Source of the DNA: Owenia fusiformis
Lineage: Eukaryota; Annelida; Polychaeta; Sabellida; Oweniidae
Length of the DNA stretch: 64,000 nt
Direction of reading: 5' to 3'
Assembly (NCBI GenBank): GCA_903813345.2
Contig: CAIIXF020000008.1
Coordinates: 23,668,822-23,732,821, forward strand
The notes under the pieces were generated by a model. The model saw nothing but the letters and a program-made list of their open reading frames with translations, made no database searches and was not told the DNA's origin. Of this stretch, positions 22,401-32,193 are shown in pieces. How positions within the stretch are numbered: position 1 is the stretch's first letter; every line of letters begins with the position of its first letter. A program made the translations under genes and the position numbers.

Positions 22401-25400
22401 CCTTGAAGGGTTCAATTTTAAAAATGATTAAATCTTAGTTTATGATGAATTATAGATGAATCAATATGCAATATGCCTTTATTTATGGATCTCTCATGTC
22501 ATTAAATAAAGCCGCGGAATTGCAGAAATGTTAATAATTTGAGTTATTTTGATTGGACATGTCTGCTTTTGATTTCTCAAAATGACTTTTGTTGATCGGC
22601 AGTCTGGCATTGTATAAAAAACCTCGTACACATGTACGTGGGTCTTGAAACAGTCTTTGAAGGGTGAAATTTTGAAAGATTATTCATTCTCAGTTTATGC
22701 TTGATTATAGATGCATTAATGCACCCATCCCCTATGCCTTTATCAGTATCTATACAGATAATAGAATAAAGCCGAATTTCAGAATTGTTAATTGAGAAAT
22801 TTAAATCGTTTTGTCAAAATAGAGCAATTTAATTGATATACAAGGTAAATTAAAAGTGCATACTGATAGGGTTATTTAAAGTATGACGGAATGACAAAAA
22901 TATTGTAAATGCACTTGGTTGAATTTGCGCAAAGGCTATTAAGGGATCGATCATATGTATACGATCGATAGAAAAGGCAGGAGTTCAAGATGTGTTGTTA
23001 GACTGCCCGATCAACAAAAACCATTTCGAAAAATCAAAAGCAGACCTGAAAACAAAATAGCTCAAATTCACACTGTAATATACAGCCAATAAAATGTTCA
23101 ATTTTTTCAGGCTTTTGAGTCAATTCTATTTTCAAACTATGCAAAAAGGTCCATTCAAAGTCACCTATTGAACTTGAAAACCCATATTATACATGCATTA
23201 ATACTTAGGATCTTTATTATCATGATAGACCGGAAGTTAATTTTCGAGTCAAGTAAATGGTGATAATGTCCTTTTTATGAAGCGGGGAAGTCAAAACATT
23301 ACTAATAGAAATCTAAGTAAGCATAATTCAAGAAGATCATTTAGAAGCATTTAAATCGAATCCACAACAAAATCTGAATAATCGAAATTTTCACACACAG
23401 GCGTCACAGAACAAAACTCTGGTTTTATATTATTTATTTATTTTATTAAAGTGTCACTTGTATCATATCATACAACCAGCCCTATCTGGGCTTATGAGAC
23501 ACATTAGAACATTTTAAAATAACTAGTTATTGTTTAAAAATAAAGTCTTTCCTGATCTGCATTATGTCAATTAAATACTGACCAAACATCTTAGTGTATC
23601 TTTTACTTTTAAAAATGTCACTTAAAGTCAGACTCTCTATTTCCAATTTTTCAAAGAACTCATTTCTTTTTTTCCTATATGCACTACAATCAAAAATAAA
23701 ATGCTTTTCATCTTCGATTTCACCCGACTTACAAATGTTACAAAAACGCTCATTTACATTGGTATTTACAAATCTGCCAGTTTCAATATGCAAAGGTAGA
23801 ATTCCATACCGAAATTGTGAAATCAGTGATCTAGTGCCTCTTGGCAAGTCACATAAAATGAATTGATCTGGTTTAAAGTCTGTTTTAAAAGTAACATATG
23901 TACGTAATTTACGTTGTTCAAGAATTTCCTGATGCCATTTTTCTTTTTGTTTCTTCATTAGTCTGGTTCGTGCCACACGTAAGTCAATATATGTTTGATC
24001 ACGGTAGTGCTCTTCAAAATTTAAATCAATGCACAGTTTTTTTAAAGTCGCTGCATCAACTTGCTTTCCCATTTTGATAATCTTCCATGAACACTCTTTT
24101 AGTGACACGATTATTATTCATGAATGTAATTCTGTTCCAAAGACGTATAATATCTAATTTTCTAGTGTCTAATGGTGTCATCCATGTCAAATCACCGTAC
24201 ATTGCTGGGATAGATGCAAATCTATGCACCTAGAAATGCCCTCATTGCCCTGTGTTGGATATTGTCAGTACATTGATAAGTTTTGTTTCCCCAAACTAGA
24301 TAAATAGATAATATTTCAGTCAAACAAGAAAATGCAGCAAACTCCTCGAGTCGAGGTCTCCAAGTCAAAAAATGCCTGAATGTTTATGTATACATGTTGC
24401 TGCATGGTTAGAAATGGCTATGTGCCGTGACATTTTAGCTCGTGACTGCTTACATAGAACCGCAGCCCAAAATCAGCTAAAATTATGCAATGTCGTAAAA
24501 TGGCGTGACTGGAATATGATGCAATCACCCGTGACGTCAGACACGTATTGCCACATCAACAACTAAACAAACAATTAATATAGACTCAGGGCTGTCAACT
24601 TGGGACCACCTAATATGAGTGACTTACAAATGTTGGACACCGAAGTCCAAATCTGAACACTTTTGTCCAAATTTTGAACACCTTTGGCCAACTTTTAAAC
24701 ACCTTTGGCCAAAGTTTGAGCACCTTTGCTAAACTTTTATCACCTCAAATTTTTCGCACTCGCTACGCTCGCGTTGTCGTCAACGGGGGGGGGGGGGGGG
24801 GGGGGGGGGGTAGGGGGGGTAAGTACGAAAATTTCCAATGAACATGCGTGACATATACGGGATTCGCGTGACAAATCCGAACAAATTGCGTTCGTTTTTT
24901 TCCGACGTTCGTATTTTTACCGTATCATAAACATATTTTGAAACAATTTTTACAGAAACATATTTGCGTGACAATTACCAGGTAAAATGCGTAAGTGTCA
25001 CGCAAAAAAAACTGGCGTGACTTCAAATTCTTCAGCAAATGCGTGACAAATACGCAAATTGCGGGACAGTTGACAGGCCTGTAGACTTCACTGATTGGTT
25101 TAAAGATTCTTCGCATCATTTGTGACGTCATTAACATGTTACCCAACCAACAACTAAACAAATAACAAAAAGGCATATAGGTTCGTTCAGTCCCACGCTC
25201 TTGAATCAGTTATAAACAGGGATAATCAACAGATATGAGAGGGTCAGGCATTTTAAAGAGGTGAAGAAGTGAATAATTACAGGAGCAAACGTGATCAATG
25301 GTTCGAGGTCTCCCGCAAAGAAGTCGCTACGCTCCTACTTCGCGCTGCCTTCGGCAGAGGAGACCTCGAAAAAATATTTTTATGAATCTGCTTAAAGCAG

Positions 25401-27805
25401 CTACATTAAGGACTGTGGAGAGAAAAATTTATAAATTTTACCTTTTCTGAGCTATCGGGATGAAGTTTGGTCTAACATCTTAATTCTTCATTATTCTTAT
25501 TTTGTTATAATGTATGCATACGGCAATATTCATCAACCAGTGGAACTGATAAATCGTTTAGAATCCATAATTCTACTACAAGGAGTCCCACTTTTTTTCA
25601 AATCCTTTCCAAGTCGACGTCAAAACACCTAGTAGGTGAAATTGATAAAATCTCTGATAGTGCGAGTCTTTTTATGAAAGCGTTTCTAATAGAAATCACT
25701 TGACGATTATTAGAAAGCATTAAAGTTGAACCCGTCCGAAGCGTAATCTGAAATAAAACTGAAAAAACATTGCGCGGACGTTAGAGAACAAACTTCCAGT
25801 TTAATAAAAAATGGCGGAGACGAAGGAGAAGAAGAAGACAACGAAGAATTAGAGGATTTTCTTTTGCCATTATCGATCGATATAAGGTATGTGCACAAAT
25901 TTTAGCTGCATACATGGAAAATAGATACAATTTTAAAGGCAACAACATATTCAAAGCTTTCATTTTAGGATAGGCCCTGGGCCCAGGATCATTGGATATG
26001 ACTCCGCAGTCCATGCTGCTGCTTTAAGATATGATATGTATACTTGCGTTGATTGTTAAATTATAAATAGGTAGGTTAAAAAACATATGTCAAAATCGTT
26101 TCATCTCGTCCCAGAAGCAATGTTTTGTCACTTGTATCTCCCTCAGAATTCCTCATTAAACATTTTGCATTTCCGGTTTTATTTTATGATAAGACAGTTG
26201 ACAGATCAGGGTGGACCCCAGTTGTCCGAAACCCATTAATCCGAAAAATATAGTCATAATTTACCAGAGAAAGGGGGGGGACGTTTAAGCGTAGGCCAGT
26301 TCCATGCCATGTATTTGGCCAAATTAATGGTATGGACGCATTTTGATGTTCATAGATCTCTCTCTCACTTTGAATTGCATCCATTGCATGGCGTTACCAG
26401 AATGGCAGGAACGGGGGATTTATTTTACATTGAGATTCTAAAAAAGGTTATCAAAACACAATATATATTACGGAACAGTTTATCTATCTTCTTCAATCTC
26501 TTTTATAGGCAAAATAAAATGAAACATTTTGAAACAGATAAAATAAGTTAACGCATAGAACTTAAAGAATAAAACAGTGTACATAAAAACGTTGTCAAAA
26601 TATTTCGTCGCATTTAATTTCTTAGTCTCTCATGTCTCTTATCAAATCAAAATCTTATCGATATCCCATTCGCAAGAAGTTTCATTTTCGCCATGTACTC
26701 ACTTCATCCTTTTGAATTTAATCTCTATTTCTCGATCAGAGTACGTAAGTGAAGAATAAGTTTTGGTTTCCAAAGATGTACATGTCAACTTTACTAAATA
26801 AATGCCCACTGGCTTGGGAAAGCTATTTCCCCTTTTATGAACACCCACCACCCATTGGAAAAATGTTGTTCCCTCTCGAAAGGCCCATGGGGCATAAAGA
26901 AAATTGGTTTAAAAATTGTACACCCCTATGCACTGTATGTTATGTAAACGCCACTTTGCAATGAGAATAACATAATTTAACTTTGTTTGTTTGCCGATCA
27001 CCTGTATATGCCCTTGTACTTTCATCTTTTGACAGTTTTATTAAATACCAGCCCATAAAGGAACCGTTCAGTTGATGAAATTTACACTCAAATACACCCT
27101 TTAACAATGCTCGTTCATAGAGCTGTATGCTGTAATTTTCGGACAACTGGGTTTCGGACAACTGGGTTTTGGAGAATTGGGTTTCGGACAAGTGGGTTGA
27201 CCCCGACAGATCCATAGATAAAGGCATATGGGTGCATTAATTCATCTATAATTCAACATAAACTAAGATTTAATAATTTTTAAAATTGAACCCTTCAAGG
27301 ACTTTATCATGTCCCATGTACGTGGGTAGGTGGGTATGAGGTAGGAGGTTTTTTATCTAAAGCCATCTGGAGAGTCCAGTTGTCACCTTGACAACTGTTT
27401 AACTAGTGACATTGTGCTTGGTTATACAACAGAATGCATAATGTGAAATATAGCTTCTTTGGATTGGCTTGAATCGGACACACCTTGCCTAGCTATACAA
27501 GATCATTAATTAACCCTCTACAACAACATCACAAAATTAAACATACCAGATCTTATTGGGTATCGCCCAGTGAGCATAGCTGCCCGACTTGGAGTACATA
27601 TGGCCTCAGCTGTTAGATGTTGCGTTAGCTTGGCTCCCTCTTTAGCAATGCGGTCAATATTTGGTGTGTTAATAGTGCCGTTTCCAAAACAACCAACATC
27701 CCCCATGCCAAGATCGTCAGCAACCATGATCACAATATTTGGTTGTTTAGCCATCACTATTGCAACCAGTAAGGTAGCAGCCACAATAATATTGCTGTAT
27801 ATCAT
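16451..27805 (-). CDS. Steryl-sulfatase/arylsulfatase-type membrane sulfatase, four coding exons
   Basis: Hydrolyses sulfate esters; the closest vertebrate relatives are steryl-sulfatase and arylsulfatases D-H. Coding exons: 27805-27547, 20473-19661, 17338-17045 and 16791-16451, about 568 residues with a TAA stop; human STS has about 583. All junctions are GT-AG and in phase. Residues 1-19 are a signal peptide; D30/D31 (VADDLGMGD) bind calcium; C70 in CTPSRAA is the formylglycine site; GKWHLG holds K129 and H131; SDNGGH lies near the end of exon 2. Between them two hydrophobic stretches ([14 protein letters not shown] and [11 protein letters not shown]) match the ER membrane hairpin of steryl-sulfatase. 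Exon 3 has [10 protein letters not shown]; exon 4 has cysteine-rich [13 protein letters not shown], as in STS. An AG acceptor (ctttgtag) about 35 bases before the ATG suggests a non-coding first exon. Intron 1 is 7.1 kb and intron 3 (17339-19660) holds an F1 palindrome. The substrate cannot be told from sequence. Confidence 0.93.
17390..19383. mobile_element. F1 fold-back element, full 2-kb palindrome
   Basis: CAACTAGACAACAGCAACGC at the left end is the exact reverse complement of the right end. Both arms then run through the CCCATCGAACAGC box and tandem units of about 135 bp. The left arm has about three units in reverse and the right arm about six forward. The mirror point lies near 18180-18230, in a degenerate GGACG/GTCC run. 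It fits wholly inside sulfatase intron 3. No coding capacity. The design (long arms made of tandem subrepeats) is that of Foldback/Galileo-like elements, though I cannot assign it to them. Confidence 0.85.
20702..21005. mobile_element. hAT-like MITE, 5-bp TSD TAATT
   Basis: CAGTGGCGTAG at the left and CTACGCCAGTG at the right form the termini. They are flanked by TAATT at 20697-20701 and 21006-21010. 304 bp, non-coding, in sulfatase intron 1. Its ends match those of the elements at 47740 and 49012. hAT members with 5-bp duplications are known; the assignment is inference. Confidence 0.8.
21135..21691. mobile_element. Fold-back element of about 555 bp
   Basis: GCAGTATGGCAAGTGATTTT on the left pairs with AAAATCACTTGCCATACTGC on the right. 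The arms go on through ATATCTTTCACCAT / ATGGTGAAAGATAT and the stretch around AAAACAATATGTTTTCTTTC, giving arms of at least 150 bp. Non-coding, in sulfatase intron 1. Confidence 0.75.
21961..23060. repeat. MULE-like terminal arms, rearranged
   Basis: GGCTTTGTATAAAAAACCTC at 21961 is the terminus of the 1000-bp element at 28554. An inverted end lies at 22399 (…TTTTATACAAAGCC), and a third, degenerate end at about 22612. Arm sequence with ATGCCTTTATTTATGGATCT and AATAAAGCCGGAATT recurs three times. This looks like several nested or recombined copies. No 9-bp duplication could be matched around it. Confidence 0.65.
23421..24345 (-). mobile_element. LINE fragment, 3' end of the reverse-transcriptase ORF
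   Basis: A 5'-truncated non-LTR retrotransposon. The 193-codon open frame at 24108-23527 reads [16 protein letters not shown], then a zinc-binding region [20 protein letters not shown] typical of the C-terminal tail of LINE ORF2. Upstream, in another frame (about 24280-24110), stand [16 protein letters not shown] and [20 protein letters not shown], a hallmark of the same region. There is thus at least one frameshift near 24080-24110, and a stop-rich start beyond 24300. The 3' tail is an AATA-rich run at 23421-23450. Clade not determined. It lies in sulfatase intron 1 on the gene's own strand. Confidence 0.85.
24587..25081. mobile_element. TIR element with 6-bp TSD TAGACT
   Basis: Begins CAGGGCTGTCAACT and ends AGTTGACAGGCCTG. 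TAGACT stands on both sides (24581-24586 and 25082-25087). The inside has a long G run at 24787-24816 and many GCGTGAC/AATACGC words. It belongs with the larger element at 33872-35136. Non-coding. Confidence 0.85.
25287..25370. repeat. Hairpin with GAGGTCTCC / GGAGACCTC stem
   Basis: TTCGAGGTCTCC and GGAGACCTCGAA close a loop that itself contains CGCTACGCTCCTACTTCGCG. A loose copy of the left stem is at about 24352. Function unknown. Confidence 0.55.
25800..26059 (+). CDS. Candidate small spliced gene or gene fragment in sulfatase intron 1
   Basis: Not a recognised family. An acidic stretch [17 protein letters not shown], then LLPLSIDI, ends at a good donor (AAG|gtatgt at 25886/25887). Eighty bases on, the acceptor TTCATTTTAG (to 25968) opens [18 protein letters not shown], then [10 protein letters not shown] and a TAA at 26057-26059. 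Joined across the intron, the frame stays open. No in-frame ATG precedes it nearby; an AG at 25798-25799 (aacttccag) may be an acceptor, making this an internal plus a terminal exon. An out-of-frame ATGGCGGAG at 25811 gives only a short peptide. It is antisense to the sulfatase and lies left of a MULE-like arm, so it could also be a captured host fragment. Confidence 0.3.
26130..27364 (-). repeat. MULE-like right arm, split by an insertion
   Basis: The outer end at 27364 reads GTAGGAGGTTTTTTATCTAA then AGCC, the inverted terminus of the family at 28554-29553. The arm (AAGGCATATGGGTGCATTAA, CTTCAAGGACTTTATCATG) continues leftwards and is broken by the element at 26207-27205, resuming as GGTTTTATTTTATGATAAGA. 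With the arm at 21961 it may bound a composite of 5.4 kb. Confidence 0.6.
26207..27205. mobile_element. 999-bp TIR element, TSD ACAGAT
   Basis: The left end CAGGGTGGACCCCAGTTGTC, then CGAAACCCA, mirrors the right end TGGGTTTCGG, ACAAGTGGGTTGACCCCG with some mismatches. ACAGAT lies at 26201-26206 and 27206-27211. The right end has extra tandem copies of GGACAACTGGGTTTC. It has no convincing ORF and sits inside the MULE-like arm, so it is younger than that arm. Confidence 0.75.
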
Positions 27806-27985
27806 GATATAACTTTGGGAATCTATTTAGGTAGCCTTGTTCCTACAAAGCAAAAAGCATGATTATGCCAATAATAGTGTAATAATAACCATTCTGCTAC
27901 TCAAAGCATCTTTTTTTGTTGTATTGCATCTCATCGTGGGATAGAGATGGAGAAGGCACAGGGCTTATCACAATGTGTATATAAC

Positions 27986-28507
27986 CAGCCTCACTGTGGA
28001 GGAACTCTTCAAAATGTTACATAAACGGATCTGTTTTTACGAAGGAACGATTTTACTTTTTCCATGATTACTCAAGATGTAGGTAGAATGTCCACGACAT
28101 TTTGGGCAAAAATGTGTGGCAGCAACATATGTTTCAGAAAATTCAAACATTTTTGATCGAATAATTCATGAGACGACACAATCATCGATATTATTCTCCA
28201 CTTAAGTGACGAAAACGAATGTTGAAAACGGTTAAAGCACTTAATAACCGTTCTGTTTTCGTAATAACAGTGAGGAATAATTATGAACATTCTGACGCCT
28301 CGAGAATTATTCGTTCATAAATTATTAGATTTTCATAAAAATATGATGCTTACGCATGTTTTTACCAAAAAGGTTGTGACAATTTTGCCTACAACTCGTG
28401 AAATCTTGAAAAAAAAGAAAAATCATATCTTCGAGGCTGCGACTTTTTGTTACGTAAACGGATCTGTTTCTGTAATTAGTTTGAAGAGTTCCTCCACAGT
28501 GAGCCTG
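27986..28507. mobile_element. TIR element, 522 bp
   Basis: CAGCCTCACTGTGGAGGAAC on the left matches the reverse of GTTCCTCCACAGTGAGCCTG on the right. The inner arms share ACGGATCTGTTT / AAACAGATCCGT-type words and TTTGCCTACAACTCGTGAAA, linking it to the elements at 42781 and 43830. Target duplication unclear. It lies just upstream of the sulfatase start exon. Confidence 0.7.
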
Positions 28508-28553
28508 ATAATATTTATATCAGCATACTATTTTGTTGTTGGCTAGCTGATAT

Positions 28554-29553
28554 GGCTTTGTATAAAAAACCTCCCACCCACGTACCCTCGTACCCACGTA
28601 CGTGGGTCCTGACCCAGTCTTTAAAGAGTTAAATTTTTAAATGTTTAAAACATTATTCAATCTCAGTTTATCCTGAATTATAGATGAATTTATGCATCCA
28701 TATGCCTTTATTTATAGGTCTGACATCTCTCTCAGTAAAATAAAATAAAGTCGGAATTGCATAAATGTTCATTATTTTTGAGCTAGTTGATTTATGTTTT
28801 TGATATGTCGAAATGTTTTTTGTTGATCGGGCAGTCTTACCTGTATAACACATTCTTTGACATTTACATCTACTGCAGACCGTGCAGACCTAACTCAAAT
28901 TACATCTAAATTACATATGGACTTACCTTAGGCATGGACCTATATCCTGTTCAATATAACGTATATAAAGGCAATCTAGGAGTATAACAAATTTCCAATG
29001 TGAATATTCAGACTTCTTCCGGGAAGTTTAGGCGGCTATTAACTACACGTGCATGACGCGTGAGATTCAAACTCAATAAAACGTGGATCTGCGCATCGAT
29101 CTTTGTAACGTTATTTAGATTGTCATAGATATAATTACACTTCATTTATACAAAATTCTATATACATTATGGTAAATTTAAAGGTATAGGACTATTAAAA
29201 GTATGACTGACAAAAATACTAAATATATGCGCTTGGTCGAATTTGCGCCAAGCAATAGATTGGTTGTACACTGTAAGACTGCCCGATCAACAAAAAAATC
29301 GCTTCGATATATCAAAAACAACACTCAAATAGCTCCAATGAACATTATGCAATGCCGGCTTTATTTTATGACGAGACAGATGTCCGATCTAGAAATAAAG
29401 GCATATGGGTATATAAATTCATCCATAATTAAGCATACATTGAGATAGAATAATGTTTAAAAAATGTAAAAGATTTAACTCTTTAAAGACTGGGTCAGGA
29501 CCCACGTACGTGGGTACGAGGGTACGTGGGTAGGAGGTTTTTTATACAAAGCC
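28554..29553. mobile_element. 1000-bp MULE-like element, 9-bp TSD AGCTGATAT
   Basis: Starts GGCTTTGTATAAAAAACCTC and ends with its reverse complement. AGCTGATAT is present at 28545-28553 and 29554-29562. The inverted arms are about 300 bp each (CACGTACGTGGGTCCTGAC, TAAAGACTGGGTCAGGAC, TTGTTGATCGGGCAGTCTTA / GACTGCCCGATCAACAA). The centre (about 28860-29270) is unique and has no long ORF. Long arms with a 9-bp duplication are the rule for Mutator-like elements. Confidence 0.88.
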
Positions 29554-29569
29554 AGCTGATATTGATAAA

Positions 29570-30130
29570 AAAATGATATCATTAAAAGTTCTTTCATCAA
29601 ATATTACATCAATGTTCATATTTTTCACTCAATATATGGTTATTAGTACTCACAAAGAGGAGGGAAAACCCCATGATTCAATTGATGACATACGATTTCC
29701 TCCCTTCGCGCACCTCCTTTCCCGGAAGTAAACCACTCAACAATTGACTCGCTAAACCAATCAGTGACGATGTCATCTCAATACAGATTTACATTATAAG
29801 CGTACATGTATGTCATCTCTGAACCCTGGGGTTTCTCCACCTCTTGTACTCACATTTTGAATCAACATACTGGGTGTTCCAAAAAAGAATATCTTACATA
29901 ATACAGTACTAATTAAGAAATTTTTCCAATTTACAATTAAAGATTCATAGTTGAATTACATACTGAGAAATGTTATGTTTTAGATCACATGTGCTCTATG
30001 TGACCTCCATCATATTTCATGCAGAGTCAGAATGCAATTTGACATGTGAAACACACCTTGTATTTGCATAAGGGACCAGGTCAATATTTCAATGTTGATC
30101 CAAATGTAATTACATTTCAGATGACCCTCT
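29570..30130. other. Intergenic, nothing recognised
   Basis: AT-rich, apparently unique DNA between two transposon clusters. No exon or RNA gene recognised. Confidence 0.4.
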
Positions 30131-30134
30131 CCAT

Positions 30135-30373
30135 CTAGGGGGTAGGGGGTAGGTACGAAAAATTTCGAACGGAATGCGTGACATATTTGTAATTCGCGTG
30201 AAAAGTCCGAACGCAATGCGTACGTTTTTACAGAAATATTTTTGCTTGACAATTACCAGGTAAAATGCGTATTTGCGTGACATTTTCTGTCACGCAAAAA
30301 TAACTGGCGTGACTTCAAATTCTTCAGCAAATGCGTGACAAATACGCAAATTGCGGGACAGTTGACAGGCCTG
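30135..30373. repeat. CAGGCCTG-family fragment
   Basis: The right end AGTTGACAGGCCTG (30360-30373) and the GCGTGACAAATACGC words are those of the elements at 24587 and 33872. The left terminus is missing. Confidence 0.7.
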
Positions 30374-30559
30374 ATCGAACCCCCCTGGCTATGGGCCTGT
30401 CTTCTCATAAGTGTGAAATCATTATAAATCCTGTTTGATACAGAAAACATGAACGCTTCATGATACATGTACATTAGACAAAACATGAGATACTAAGCTT
30501 TCAGTTCATCTCTGTAAAATAATTCCTAAAAAGTGATTAGGACATTCTCCATACTTCCC

Positions 30560-31392
30560 AGATAATGCCCCCCTGGACTTTCCACAGCCATATAAGGCTT
30601 TAACATTACCACAGTCATGAAAGGGGTTGCAATATAATATAGCATTGTCACGGTTATACCAGGCTTTCACGATAACAATACCATGGTCATGGCGGGATCC
30701 TTGCAGGGTTTGTGTAAAAAAACGGGTGACTGGGTAGCCGGGTGACTGGGTACTGTACCTTCCTACCAGGGTTAGGAATTTGATTTTTTCATTTTATGCC
30801 TCAAAACGCCCAACTGACATCCCAATCAACATACCAGTGACACAACCAATCAAGCATACAACCAAACAATTGCAACAAAATTTATCTACCAATAAATCAA
30901 CTGGCAAAACGACAAACAAAATTAATTTATAATGTCAATCAGTGAGGCAATAAATCAAGCAACTAATGTTGTATTGTACATCATACACTAATTAACAGAT
31001 AAAAATGGCCAATTACGTTTCAATTTACGCGTACATAAATCTTCCAGATTTATTTTTTAAATATCTAGTACGAATAGCCATCATAGAAAACAATCATCGA
31101 TCCTGTCAATCATTCAGACAATTGGGAAAGCCCATGGTACACTGTAACTACCTTGAACTTCCGAAATTTAGTCTCTTAGAGGTTCTTGGTAAAATGATAA
31201 TGTAAAAATATTGAAGGGTAGTCTACAAAATGTGCAACTTTGAAAGTTGGTAACCCTGCAAGGAACGTTAAGTACCCGGTTACCCAGCCAATCGGTCACC
31301 CGGTTTTTTACACAAACCCGATCCTTGCGAAACTTAAAAACACTTGATAACATGGCGACGGTTGTGCCAGGCATAAGTCTTGCAATAGATAG
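30560..31392 (+). repeat. F4 fold-back half copy split by a TIR element
   Basis: ACAGCCATATAAGGCTTTAA, CATTGTCACGGTTATACCAG and CGATAACAATACCATGGTCA match the right arm of the F4 element at 35425-35965. After the insertion at 30705-31319 it goes on with TGGCGACGGTTGTGCCAGGC and ends AGTCTTGCAATAGATAG. It lacks the left arm. Confidence 0.75.
30705..31319. mobile_element. MULE-like TIR element inside F4, 9-bp TSD GATCCTTGC
   Basis: GGGTTTGTGTAAAAAAACGG, then GTGACTGGGT, at the left is answered by ACCCAG…GGTCACCCGG and TTTTTTACACAAACCC at the right. GATCCTTGC stands at 30696-30704 and 31320-31328. The uninterrupted site is visible in the second F4 copy (near 35893). Non-coding. Confidence 0.85.
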
Positions 31393-31435
31393 CAATGCAT
31401 GTGATAAATTATGTAAATTGTGTAAAATTTTCAAG

Positions 31436-31531
31436 TGCTTCCTGAATCCTTACTTAGGAAATTTTTATCAGAACTTCTGGATCGGCCTTTGTATATGGAT
31501 GATGATCTATCACATGATATGTCAGACAACG
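31436..31531 (+). CDS. Candidate isolated exon (low confidence)
   Basis: After an AG at 31434-31435 the frame LPESLLRKFLSELLDRPLYM, then DDDLSHDMSDN, runs to a good donor (ACG|gtaagt at 31532). It starts with two and ends with one leftover base, so it would sit between phase-1 introns. The composition looks protein-like (amphipathic leucines, acidic end), but I recognise no family and the acceptor is weak. No partner exon can be proved. A chance open stretch beside a repeat is the alternative. Confidence 0.22.
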
Positions 31532-31562
31532 GTAAGTTAGATTCCTATGGATCTAGCACATG

Positions 31563-32193
31563 CAGTACTGTCAACCCCCAAAGATTTTCTCGCGGGACAG
31601 ATTTTTTAGACCCAGTTCCAAAAATTCGCGGGATTTTGCGGGACATCCACCTAAATTCGCGGGATTTCGCGGGACATTAAGGTTCAGCTGGAAAGTAACA
31701 TTTTGGTAAAAAATTGCTATACCTGCACATGTTATTTTCTGGTACATAATTAAGTATGAAGGCATGTGTGTATTTCCTTGCTTTTTTCAGGAAAGTATCA
31801 TTACACTGTCTACTTTTAGTAAACCTGGAAACAGGTCAATGGTAGCTCCTGTGTTGTCTGGAAACTTTGAAAGAAAATTTGGAAAAACAGGAAGTGTGAA
31901 ATATTAGAATTCCCTGGAGTTCCCTTTGAACGCCTACCAGATATTCTAAAAGAAGACAATGTAATGATACTTTCCTGAAAAAAGCAAGGAAATTGATACA
32001 TGACTTCATACTTTATTTTGTACCAGAAAATAACATGTGCAGGTATAGCAATTTTTTACCAAAATGTTACTTTCCAGCTGTACCTTAAGGGATTTGCGTG
32101 ATTGCGCTAAAAGGTCAAATTTTGATCAAATTCGCGGGATTTCGCGGGACCATTCGAGGGACAAACACGCTACTTGCGGGACAATTAACAGGG
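31563..32193. mobile_element. GCGGGAC-type relative of the CAGGCCTG family
   Basis: The left end CAGTACTGTCAACCCCC and right end GCGGGACAATTAACAGG resemble the CAGGCCTGTCAACT termini. The inside repeats TTCGCGGGATTTCGCGGGAC. It is interrupted by the TTAA-flanked element at 31681-32084. Similar GCGGGAC remnants lie at 32220-32300 and 33590-33713. The exact right border is uncertain. Confidence 0.55.
31681..32084. mobile_element. TTAA-flanked palindromic element, 404 bp
   Basis: GGTTCAGCTGGAAAGTAACA on the left mirrors TGTTACTTTCCAGCTGTACC on the right, with TTAA directly outside both (31677-31680 and 32085-32088). The arms run about 130 bp (ACCTGCACATGTTATTTTCT / AGAAAATAACATGTGCAGGT). TTAA targets are used by piggyBac and Kolobok elements; which one is not clear. 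Confidence 0.85.

Noticed and set aside
24780-24974. Frame ending in a proline run
   Set aside because: The prolines come from the G homopolymer read on the minus strand, inside a TIR element.
25287-25330. GGTTCGAGGTCTCC as a tRNA B box
   Set aside because: The T-loop does not fit (no C at the conserved position) and no A box or cloverleaf can be drawn; it is the arm of a hairpin.
31352-31540. ATGGCGACGG start with a 62-codon frame
   Set aside because: The ATG lies in the F4 fold-back terminus, repeated at 35440 and 35930, so it is not a gene start.
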